From Anoplolepis gracilipes (Eukaryota; Arthropoda; Insecta; Hymenoptera; Formicidae), in NCBI RefSeq assembly GCF_047496725.1, contig NC_132970.1, forward strand, positions 218,501-282,500: a stretch of DNA of 64,000 nt, read 5' to 3'. Of this stretch, positions 35,280-45,685 are shown in pieces (position 1 is the stretch's first letter; each line of letters starts with the position of its first letter). The notes under the pieces are model-generated. The model ran no database searches, had not been told where the DNA came from, and saw only the letters and a list, made by a program, of their open reading frames with translations. Position numbers and translations under genes: made by a program.

Positions 35280-36478
35280 TTTCTTTTCTTGATACATTTT
35301 TTGTCTTACAACTATATTTTACGTATTTTTGTTAGCAGTGTCATGAAAATAATGCTGTATGCGAACAAACGCGTGAGAGCAGTCAAGTGTAAATACGCTG
35401 AATGTTGCGAATGTTATATATGAAAGAATGTTGGGACGTTCAACATTAGATATATTTAAAATACAAGGTAGATCATATTTTTATCTCAATATATATCATA
35501 TTTTGCAAAGAAAATGTCAGTAAAAAAAAAACACTTAGGTTTACGTCAAATAAAATGCGTGTTTTATTTTAGGTATAAAAAATTTTGACAATGATTTAAA
35601 TTCTTTAACATTACACAGACATTATGAATCAATCACTATCTTTTAATTCAATTACTGTGTGTATCTATCGTTTATAAAGCTGCGATGAGAATTAATGTAG
35701 TAGAATTAATATAATTTTACTGTTATTAATTAACTAAAGTGGAAAAAAAATCTTTTCTTATAAAAGAAGCTAATTTTGATTTTGATATTTGCATAAATTT
35801 TCTCCATAATTCAAGATTTATTGTAATCTCATAGAGCTACAACTTGCCGTTCGATCGTTTCCATTAGGCTGCTTCAACAGGTAGGCTGGTAGATAACTAA
35901 ATTACGAGGATGTTTAATGTCCTCGTGAATCGCGACATGAGTTCTTAACATGCTCATAAATTTGATTTTGCCCATCGAACATGTGTTACATATATTGTTT
36001 AACTTTGCTATTTAAAAAAAGGATGTTAATTATAAAGGGTAAATTTTTCAAAAGAAAAAAACCAAGAAGAACCTATTACAATTTTATTATTAGATATACT
36101 TTTTCATAAAAGTTACATTAAAAAAAAAAGTTAAGATTTATCAGTTAAAAACACTCGAGAAAGTAAACTTAACTTTTTATTACCCGGAAACTTTGTAAAA
36201 GTATTTATTTTCATTAAATTCGTATCTCGTCGCGTCACGCGGAAGGATCCCTGCGTTAGTTTGTACAAATGAATTATAATCACACAATGCGCGAGCACGA
36301 AGCGACAAATCCTCTTAAAGCAGGCTTGAAGAGTAATTCATTGCGTTACAGAAGCACGTTGATACGGTGACGGGCTTGGATAGTTACAATGAGGATACAG
36401 GAAGACGTTTGCTCAGTCGCAGACAAAACAATTTGTAATGTCTTTACAAATAGACGAGCAGCACGGTTTTATGATATA
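35280..36478. other. Spacer
   Basis: AT-rich. A 67-codon frame starting at 35,220 overlaps the element end and is not a gene. 36,220-36,440 is a small mixed-composition block. Confidence 0.4.
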
Positions 36479-36907
36479 CAGGGTGAGGAGAAAGTATAGA
36501 AACCCTAAAAAATTTCGAAAAATATAAGTTTTATAGAAAAAGAATCTAGGACAAATTCGAAGAAGGATCCGGCCAAGCAAGATCTATTCATTTTTTTCAT
36601 TTATTTCATATTTTATATTAAAAAGTATCGTGACGGACTTTAAAATATTTCAGGAAATTCTTAACCAAAAGAAGTTTTATTATAGTGTTTTAGAAAGCTG
36701 TCGAGATAAGCTATAAAAATATGCAATTGAAAGTAGGGTGTTCCATTTAAGAAATTGAAGGACTTCACGTGACTATATTCAAGGTCAAATTAAAGACGCC
36801 ATCTTATGTCCCTCTCGAAACCATACAATTTTTGTCTGAAACATTTTTCTGTAAAACTTATATTTTTCGAGATTTTTCAGGATTTCCATACTTTTTTCCT
36901 CACCCTG
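36479..36907. mobile_element. Family A MITE, copy 2
   Basis: A 429 bp element flanked by TA (36,477-36,478 and 36,908-36,909). Its ends are CAGGGTGAGGAGAAAGTATA and, in complement, CAGGGTGAGGAAAAAAGTAT. Its internal order is reversed relative to copy 1. No coding capacity. Confidence 0.88.
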
Positions 36908-36909
36908 TA

Positions 36910-39811
36910 TAAGCATACGAGTATATCATCTCGTTCCTTCTGACGTCTATTATTGTCAGAAACTGCCGTACAAACTATCTATTTACTTCGGAACTCTCGG
37001 CATATTTTCCACAATTTTTCCATTATAAAATAAAAAAAGTGTATTATATTAAAAATAATTAAGCCTCAAATTGGACATTATAATTCTACTCAAATTTTTT
37101 TCACGTTATGCTGCAAAATTACTCTTTAATTTTCAACAGCTATCTTTTCTTTATCTGACAAATTGAATGTTCTTGCAGTGAGCGATTAACAATCACGGTT
37201 CGTTAAAATATTAAAGACTCGGTAGTTGCGTGAATCGAATTCGAAGATAATCGCGAGTGAGTAAGGCGGAATGGCTAATCAACTCAAGATCAATGTCCAG
37301 ACGAGTTAATAAATGTCAGCTAACAGAGATCTATGGTTACAAGGCCACTTTGATTATCTGGTCATTTCGCGGTTATATTATATCTTAATCATAGGAGTTA
37401 ATATAACATATTAATCATAAAGTATATTATTATATATATTAATTATAAACTATAATCTTGATTATATTGATATTGATTTTGATATATTGCACACTTTATG
37501 TAATGGAAACAAATATTTATTTTCTGAAACTTTTATATATGCAAAAACGTTGTGTTTGATTGGTGACTCCGTGCTCAGCGTTCGGTAAATAAATGACGTT
37601 ATAAAATCTGCCTGGTGATCGCTCATGCGAACATATTTTTGGACGTGATCCAGAGACACAAATGTGCAACGCCAGCTTCAATCCGAATATCGGTTTTCTT
37701 AACTCGTTTAGCATGTTCTTTATGGTATTTCGTATTAACCATCCTATTTAATTTTCACACTTAATTTGTGGATTCAAAGTCTTTTTTGCTATAAAGAAGT
37801 AACTACCGCGAATGATTTTAAAGGAGCTCTTGTCAAAGTTTGCACGTGGAATTCAATTATGCTTAATAATTAAAATAAATATTTGAAATTTTGATTTAAC
37901 TTCTTGACATCTTATGACTTCAACGTCTCCATTAAAAATTAAATAACAATCTAAATGACGTCGTAATGTCTTGAATATTTATTTTAATCAATGGGTTTTG
38001 AAACCAAGATATTATGGAACTATTTATATAAATGATTTAAATGGGCGATAACTTCAAAATATTATTTTATATAAAAAGATTAATGCACGAATATAATATA
38101 GTTTGTTTTAAGAAAAATATGACTTTGATACTTTCATTGTTTAGTCATTCGTTAATCGATAATGATTACATTGACGTACTTTTAATCTAGGTTAATTAGG
38201 AGAGCGTGAGGAGTAATTACGAGATTCTGATCGGGGCGTGGCTAATGCCAAGCTGACCATTGTTTGACACGTCACCGCCATTATTGGCGGTTGATTAATG
38301 AAATTCTGTTAGACCCCTCAAAGTGCTCTTCCGAACTGAGAGATAATGTCGAGGACTTTGCGACGGATCATTTAATAACGTTAATGAAATATTTGTGGCT
38401 TCGACATACGATGCCGTTCCGTTAATTATTACTGTTGGAAGTCCCGCAACTTTTCTTTGCCTTCTGATGCTCCAGCTATCAAAAACATGAAAGCGACACT
38501 TTTTTAACAAATTGTGTTAAGATCATTAAGATTTGTTTTGTATAGAAACATTCGGATTTGTTTTGTTCACTTTTCTTAAAAGACGCATGGAAATTTTTTA
38601 AGAACCAATATTACAAACCTTGTTACAACTTGCTGAAATTTTAAATTTCCCTTAGTCGATTATTTACCAATCGACCAATTCTTGACAGTTTTGTACCAAT
38701 TGTCGCTGTATTAGATGAAAAAAATTACATTTAAAACCATGATCTCGGTTCCTTAATACCCTTAGAAAACGTTTTGTATAATTACAGGTGATAGCAAGAA
38801 AGCGGAAACGTGTGGCAACAAAGTGACCACAATGTCCCTTTTCGCGTTGCAAAGTGAGAGAGCAATTCGGCGTTAATTGCGAAGTCAATAGAAATAAGCA
38901 CCAACAGATATTGAATTAATTAAGCCGTCCCGGGAGAATTAAGAGTAATTGCGGTTACGGGTTGCCGGTTTTGTCTCTCGTTTCTCTCTATATCTGTATT
39001 AATACACAATATCTGGATGATTGCGTGCAGAATGTCTGACTGACCGTGGGTCCTTTCGTTTTTCCTGATCTTAGAAAATCCAATATCCCAGGAAGATGAG
39101 ATACAGCTTTGCATAGAACTTGAAAATCGTCTTACGTGCAAAATCACAAAAGACAATTTTTATAATCCTCCGCTTTGTCAGCTTGAATGAGACTTGTAAC
39201 CGGGAGAATTTATAAATGTTTAATAAAAATCTATCAACAAATTTCTCGAATTTTTCCACGATTTTGTTGGTTAATTTTTCATAATGCATAAAAGCAACGC
39301 GAAAAATCTATTTATTTGATAATTTTCAATACTATATTTTAAATAAGATATTTTTCTTCCGCCAAGTAATAAATCAATTTTAAACTAAATTTTTTCATTG
39401 TCTAATTAAAATACCTCAAAATTATGATTTTAATTTCCACAAATCATTGTGCATTTCAAGCATTTGTTACATGTGTAAATTTTTTTATAAGAACGAGAGG
39501 ACTAGATGTGAAATGAGATATAGCGCTAACTTTTTACCTGTCTAAAGATATTGGTTCGCAGGAACCATCTTTGATTGATACATGGGAATCACGATTGGCA
39601 CCCTCGAAATAGTATTTAGCACGTCAGGGGCTTTCGAGAGATATGGCTTATAAAAAGTCACGTTTGGCCTGAATCCAGCTGGATTTAGTTTCTTGATGGA
39701 TTACGAACTTTAACAGAATGATTGTAGTAAGTAATTATTATTATATTGCCAACAAAAGATGCACGTAGATATGTAAGATGCTCTGCAAATTTCATCCATA
39801 TAAAATATAAA
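36910..39811. other. Spacer with a high-complexity block at 38,180-38,490
   Basis: No gene is called. 37,150-37,330, 37,540-37,720, 38,180-38,490 and 38,800-39,080 are islands of ordinary composition. Overlapping short open frames on the minus strand there are unrecognised. The 38,180-38,490 block contains GGGGCGTGGC and a perfect stem (next entry). Confidence 0.4.
38274..38291. promoter_or_regulatory. Perfect 7-bp inverted repeat in a candidate regulatory block
   Basis: ACCGCCATTATTGGCGGT: 7 bp arms around TTAT, directly before a TTGATTAATG homeodomain-like word. It could be a dimeric factor site. Function is inferred only from its symmetry and setting. Confidence 0.25.
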
Positions 39812-40513
39812 CAGTGTTTTCTCTTATCTAAATGAAGTCTAGAAAAATAATTTAGATGAAGCAATTGCTTTATCTCATATTTATGTGGATAATAATGGAA
39901 TATGTATATTATCTATATTTCATTTTTCTCTACATAATAATGAAATATATTATTTATATCTCATCTTTATCTACATAATAATGGAATATATTATCGATAT
40001 TTTATTTTTGTTTTAGATGGTAAAATGGATTATCTGCCTTAAATTATTTAAGACAATTCTGCAATTAACAAAAGTCCTTAATAAGCACTTTATGATTTTT
40101 TATATGTTTGATTTTTAGATTTATTTCTAAAGGCGATTCAATATAAAATCTAATCATATTAAAGAATCACTAAACACTTACTAAGCGCTGAGTTGTGTTC
40201 AACACAATTAATACTCATAAAGTGAATCATTCAGTATGTATAGTATACATTAACTCAGTGGTATCAGATTCGAAAGTAGCATGCTGCTAGTGTTTTATAT
40301 TATAATTATACGATTATAATGTTTTCATTTCTTTCTTACTTATATTTTTTAAAGCAATATTATCTTAAAATCATTTAGATAAGATGCCTTTTAATTTTAT
40401 TTATTATCTAAATAAACTTGAAATAAATCATCTTTATTTTATCTGAGTTAAATATTATATGTCTCAGCTTATCTTTATCTAGATGACTTCAACATTATCT
40501 ATGTGAAACACTG
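39812..40513. mobile_element. hAT-like MITE, copy 2
   Basis: A 702 bp element with ends CAGTGTTTTC and, in complement, CAGTGTTTCA. The flanks are AATATAAA (39,804-39,811) and CATATAAA (40,514-40,521), 7 of 8 matching. It is collinear with the 16,071-16,709 copy, including GTTCAACACAATTA and TTATAATTATACGATTAT, with an extra repeated segment near 39,880-40,000 that explains its greater length. Confidence 0.82.
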
Positions 40514-40521
40514 CATATAAA

Positions 40522-40858
40522 GATAAGAAACACAAATATTAGCAAAAGATATTTTCTTACCGTACAATTTTTTTTATTTGAATACAACTATTTGAAATTA
40601 TGAAGAAATTATAAAGAAATTTTTTTAATTAAGTTGAAAGTAAAGTCTTTTAATTGAAAAACACAAGTCTTTCAAATCTAATTGTAAGAAGAGAGAGAGA
40701 GAAAAGACAAAAACACAGAAATGATTAAAAGGAAAAAAGACAAAGAAGAAATGATGAAAAGAATTTACTACATGTTCTCTCATATAGATTATCAGTGAAA
40801 AGATTAATCAACTGATCTAAGAAAACGATAGTATGTACTGATCTTAAAGAACGTGAAA
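40522..40858. other. Spacer
   Basis: AT-rich with a short GA-rich tract near 40,690. No gene seen. Confidence 0.5.
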
Positions 40859-41188
40859 ACGTTTGATACTCGAACTGAAAAACATCGAGCATTATCTTGC
40901 ATGAAGCATCAAGGTTTTAGTATTTGAAAAAAGAGCAGAAATACTAAGATCTTCTTGTACAAAGAATTTAGATAAAGGCTTTAGTATTTGAAACAGATAA
41001 CATCGAGTATTCTTTTGTTTAAAATAGAGAAAGAATGGTTTTAGATACATTTGAAATAAAAAGAAAAAGCGTCTAATATTTCCTTCTGTAAGATATCTGA
41101 AAGTAGAGAAATTGGTTTTAGATACATTTAAAATGAAAAGAAAACGTCTGGTATTTTCTTCTATAAGATACTTGAAAGTAAGAAAATG
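40859..41188. repeat. Degenerate minisatellite, unit about 55-77 bp
   Basis: Successive units begin GGTTTTAG or GGCTTTAG at about 40,913, 40,978, 41,037 and 41,113, with a decayed unit before them. The last two are about 77 bp long and the most alike (GGTTTTAGATACATTT then TTCTGTAAGATA or TTCTATAAGATA). A 130-codon minus-strand open frame (40,892-41,284) is a translation of this array and not a supported gene. Confidence 0.8.
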
Positions 41189-41564
41189 GCACGAATCGCC
41201 TAATTTATGCTTATTAAAGTCGAATGGAATTTTAATGAATAAAATGGATCTTAAATCGATTGAATTAAATTTAATTAAATACAAAATAAAATAATTATAC
41301 GCTTTAGTGACTTACAATTTTAAATTTTGCATTCCGCTGCTTTTTGGCAATAAAATGTAATTTCTAATGTTAAGTGAAAATTATAAGAGCTTATTTTCGA
41401 ATTTCGTGATAATCATGTTGGCTTTAGATTAACTTTAATGATGTTTATTCTTTGACGGAAAAGTATAACCACCTCTCACATAGCTTGCAGCACAGTTTAT
41501 ATAGTTCGTGGATCACGTTGCTGTCAGAACTCCCGCAACATCGTTAACTCGTTCCCCTGGAGAG

Positions 41565-41566
<2 letters not shown>
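41189..41566. other. Spacer
   Basis: AT-rich to mixed, no gene seen. Confidence 0.5.

Positions 41567-41622
<56 letters not shown>
41567..41622. repeat. (CT)n microsatellite
   Basis: About 28 CT units without interruption. Confidence 0.97.
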
Positions 41623-41623
<1 letters not shown>

Positions 41624-41631
41624 AATTTGTT

Positions 41632-41660
41632 GTATATATATATATATATATATATATATA
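41632..41660. repeat. (TA)n microsatellite
   Basis: About 14 TA units, 9 bp after the CT run. Confidence 0.95.
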
Positions 41661-41876
41661 ACTCGACAATATCGTTATAATTCTGGAGTTGCAGCATTCG
41701 ATATTGCCGTAACGTTGTAACAAATATATGTTGAAATTTTATCACACTTAATTATGAAATTAGATCGCAAGAAGAGAAGAAGTAATGTGATCTTTACTTA
41801 TGTTTCTCACAATTATGGATAACACTTTGCGAAACATGATCTCCATTTTATAAAAAAAGAAAAATTATATTATTTT

Positions 41877-41878
<2 letters not shown>

Positions 41879-41916
<38 letters not shown>
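41879..41916. repeat. (TA)n microsatellite
   Basis: About 19 AT/TA units. Confidence 0.95.
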
Positions 41917-41918
<2 letters not shown>

Positions 41919-43635
41919 CAGAAACATTGAGTTTCTCTCTACATAACAATTATAACTTCTTAAAATTATATCTCATTAAAAGTTTCACCGTAGCGGTATT
42001 AATGTTTTAAGCGGATTTAACAAATATTCGCGATATAATCATCTTACAATTAGTGTTGTCGAAGATCGCATCAACGCCTTGATTGCGCGTTTACCCGTTT
42101 CACGAGACAAAAAGAAATCGAGTGCAAATTTCATTGCCTCTTATCTCGCAATTTTGTATTTTCATTTTGCGCCTCGATAAATATTTTTAATCGACATTGT
42201 ATAAAAATATTAAAAAATATTATACTCGCGGTCATCCAGAGCACGAAAAAGATATTTATTCATCTCCCGTTTCTATTCGTGTATAAAGTATACACAGGGG
42301 GTGTTAATTTAAAGCCGGTCAGTAACTACCCTCAGTGCCAGTCTATGCGCCCAGTTGCAATTTTAATATCTTTTCTGAACGTAATACTTGGAGAGTATAT
42401 GTTTTCTCTTCGTTTGAAGGGGAGCCACGTCTCGAATTAGACAGTCGACCTCATATCGGACCACATTTGCATAACGCGTGACCAGAAATTATGCGCAGCG
42501 TATTATACATACGTTAGCGATAGGGTTAAAGGCAGAAATAGGAAGAGCGATTTTGCTTTGCTTATGCGGTTGAAAAAGTAGTCGGAAAAAGGAATCACAG
42601 AATACACGTGTAACAAAGTTCCTCCATTCCCTTCTCAATTACCGAAAAAGGTCATTTATTTCGAGGCATAATACGGCTAATATTAGAATTATCCAGTGGG
42701 GATAGCATTATCCGTGTATCACGTGTTATCTGGGTGGTCGATTTAATTTATTGAGACACGTGGAAGTAGAATTTAACTACGTATTATAAGTTAACGGAAC
42801 AAAATGAGTAACAAATAAAAATATTAAAATTAATTCTGCTCATTTTATAAGACGTAATTTAATCCACGATATATTCGAAATTTATTATTTTATAGATTTA
42901 TATTGCACTGGAGAATGTGACTACGTTCCTTTTATGCAAAATATTTCTAAAATATAAGTATGGTAGAATATTCTCTACTTAAATTAACATGAAATATCAT
43001 TTAAATATAAATACGCTTTTTTTCCCCTTTTATCTCGTAAAATTGTATACGTTGGATTTACTATGTTAATTGTTCCTTTCTACATTTTCATCAACAAATT
43101 GGGTTTAAATTGCAAACAAAGAGCCTGCAATTATATATAACGTATAATGGAGGTAGAGAAATAGGGCTCGCTATTTATTGTTGTGTAAACCACGTTCCTT
43201 TCCTGGTCGCGAGGACAAGTAGAGATTCACGAAACGTCGTTTACGTTTACTGTAACCGCGCATACAACCGGAAGACGGAGTTATCACTCGCATCGGTGAA
43301 CAAACGTGGGGCACCGACGTATATTTTCGGTTTTGGCTCCGAGCCGAACCGCATCGTGATAAAAGGAATTCCGACAGCCAGCCAACCATAATAGATGACT
43401 TAAGAGAGCGTCCGGGGAAAACGTAACGCCAAGTTGAATTTCATAACGAACGCGGGCAAGCCACATCAACTGACATGAACGTATGTTACGAAACCATCTC
43501 GTATTCCCAATGTTGCAGAAGGCGTTGTGTTTCCCCGTCAGAGATTAAATTCCCTTGTAACGTGCGAAAGCTTTCTGTGTGACATTTCGTCGTAATGCAA
43601 AAATTTACGCAAAAGCTGAAACCCTAGCTTCCCTT
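41917..43635. other. Spacer with mixed-composition islands
   Basis: 42,050-42,180, 42,290-42,780 and 43,170-43,570 are CpG-containing blocks of ordinary complexity. A 93-codon plus-strand frame (43,110-43,391) in the last one is even in composition but unrecognised and overlaps frames on the other strand. These may be regulatory blocks; no gene is called. Confidence 0.35.
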
Positions 43636-44086
43636 ACTATAATAAATATTAAAATATTGCTAAAATATTATGTGAATATTGCGACATATATTGCAAATAT
43701 TGCATCAGTATTAAGGAAATATTATAAATTTAATATTTTATTAAAGGTATTGCAAAGTATTACTGTTACATTATAATGCAATCACATATCTTTCGTTAAT
43801 TCGTTCGCTAACCGCTATGGACGCACTATGCGTTATTTATTTCGTATTCAAGTTTTTTTCATGAGAATATCTAAAGCCTGCAAAAAAGCACAAAAACTAG
43901 TAGCATTAAATATATTTTTCTATCAGCTTAATTTCTGAAACAATCCTAACACAAGGAATTCAGATGTTGAATTAATTGTTTAAAAATCGAACAAATAAGT
44001 GTTATCAAAATAAGAAATATTCTGCAATATCTTGTAAATATTGGATTCACGTTGTAGAAATATATCATTACAGAAATATTGCACAA

Positions 44087-44720
44087 TATAAAAAAATGTG
44101 AAATATTAAAAGGCTGTAGAGAGCAAGGACTCAAATCAAAATAGGATAGGACACAATTAAGTAGTACAAAAATATAATTTCATAAACTAAGATATAAATA
44201 TAAAGATTGTCTTGACAGTAACCGATCGACACAAGAACTATTCTGCTGTTCATAATCAAAATTTTTACCAAACAATCTGACTTTGATTCAATCGGTACTG
44301 TAGTCAAGTCACTAATCTATTTAAACACTTGAAATAATTCTTCTTGGCTTACCAACCATGGAGTATTATATGTATTGACAACCGTAAACCAATACTGTAT
44401 GTATATAAAGTTTGAAATTACGTTCCGTTCAGGCCTGTTCATGATAATTTTATAAAAAAACTCGGTAATTTTATATTTGTAACATTTCACCTTCATAGTT
44501 AATTTTACACGTTTTATATATTGCGCTGAAGAAGGCTCAAAACAAGAGCCTCAAACGTTCGCTCATTTAATCTTTAATTTTACATGGATTTCCGTATCTA
44601 ACAATCTTTATATTTATATCTTAGTTTATGGAATTATATTTTTGTATTACTTAATTGTGTCCTATTCTATTTTTATTTGAGTCCTTGCTCTCTACAGCCT
44701 TTTAATATTTCAAATTTTGT
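44087..44720. mobile_element. Inverted-repeat element with hammerhead-like motif
   Basis: Arms at 44,087-44,216 and 44,598-44,720 are near-complements (shared words include AGAGAGCAAGGACTCAAAT and GGACACAATTAAGTA). About 380 bp lie between them, including a hammerhead-like motif at 44,526. The structure resembles the terminal repeats of the Penelope-like remnant at 29,573-32,640, though no coding part is left. Confidence 0.6.
44526..44561 (+). ncRNA. Hammerhead-ribozyme-like motif
   Basis: CTGAAGA, a perfect 6 bp stem (AGGCTC and GAGCCT around AAAACAA), then CAAACGTTCG. It matches the hammerhead core order CUGANGA, stem II, GAAAC, except that the first G of GAAAC is C. That G is catalytically important, so cleavage is not expected. 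Confidence 0.45.
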
Positions 44721-44927
44721 TATTTTAAAGAGAGCTCTTATCAATGTCTATTGCACAATATAGTTTGGGAGCGGGCATATTGTAATAAGCTTTCAGGAAT
44801 ATTGCATGCAATATTCCAATCTTGTAAAACGATATTCCCGCAATATTCCATCAAAATCGTGCTGAGTATTTTAATACTCGCCGGTTACTACACTTTATTA
44901 TAATCTTGCTATATGACTCAAACATAT

Positions 44928-44957
44928 TTTTCGGCTCTCTTTATCGAGCCTCATCAT
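44928..44957 (-). ncRNA. Hammerhead-ribozyme-like motif, second
   Basis: On the minus strand: ATGATGAGGCTC, a loop, then GAGAGCCGAAAAATATG. The TGATGA and GAAA blocks and a GGCTC/GAGCC stem are present; the leading C of CUGAUGA is A. It is the best preserved core of the four in the window. Flanking stems I and III are not obvious. Confidence 0.45.
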
Positions 44958-45277
44958 ATTAAATTTAGACTTCTCGTCTTTTACGTTTCTCTTTAATTGA
45001 TTTTTACGTATATATATTTTTTAATAAAGAATATAATATATAGAAAAAATCAAACTTTATATATATACAATACAAAATATATAATATATGACAAAAAATC
45101 TTGCAACCTTTGTTTCTTGTTGATTTCTATTTCAAAATTTGGTTTCCTGTGTCAAGGTTTACTTCTATTTTTATTGTGCCCGAATATCGAACGGCGTGTG
45201 ATCAATAATGAGAAATTTCCTTCGCGTTTGGTAAGATAGAAATATTGCATTAAAAATATCGCGATGCATTGTATATA
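44958..45277. other. Spacer
   Basis: AT-rich, no gene seen. Confidence 0.5.
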
Positions 45278-45685
45278 CGAGGTGTCTTAAAATTACCGGA
45301 TGTCTTTTTAAAATAGCAAATTCTTTAGTCAATTTTTGAAAACAATTTCTTCTTAGCAAACATATCGAGACATCAATACATAATTTCGAAGTTATATAGC
45401 CAATTGAAAAAAAGAATGGCTTTTGCAAACTAAACTTTGTGAAGTTGAGAGGTTAATTTAATTTTATTTTCAATTAATTTCAAATGAAATTTATTTTAAT
45501 AGAATTTTAATTTAAGTTTTAAAAGTATTTTATGATGAAGAAAATTGGAATTTTGAAAATGAAATTGGAAAATGGAATTTGCGAAAAATATATAATGACC
45601 TTTCTCGACATTTTCACTAAAGAAAAATCGATTGCAAATTGGCCAGAAAGTTTGCTATTAAAAACATATCTGATGATTCTACAGA
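45278..45685. mobile_element. Family B MITE, old copy
   Basis: Shows the family B order: TA then CGAGGTGTCTT, TAGCAAATTCTTTAGTC, TTCTTCTTAGCAAACATATC and CATCAATACATAATTTCGAA on the left, with the complement on the right (TCTCGACATTTTCACTAAAG, TTTGCTATTAAAA). It is much more divergent than the copy at 61,067; the right end is approximate. Confidence 0.65.

Larger units (their letters stand above)
43636..44850. repeat. Clusters of AATATTGC motif
   Basis: The word AATATTGC, its complement and near variants recur in three clusters, about 43,645-43,760, 44,020-44,090 and 44,750-44,850. The last includes a perfect 22 bp palindrome at 44,796-44,817 (half-site GGAATATTGCA). Confidence 0.65.

Noticed and set aside
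40892..41284. 130-codon minus-strand open frame
   Set aside because: It is a translation of a degenerate minisatellite with no known domain.
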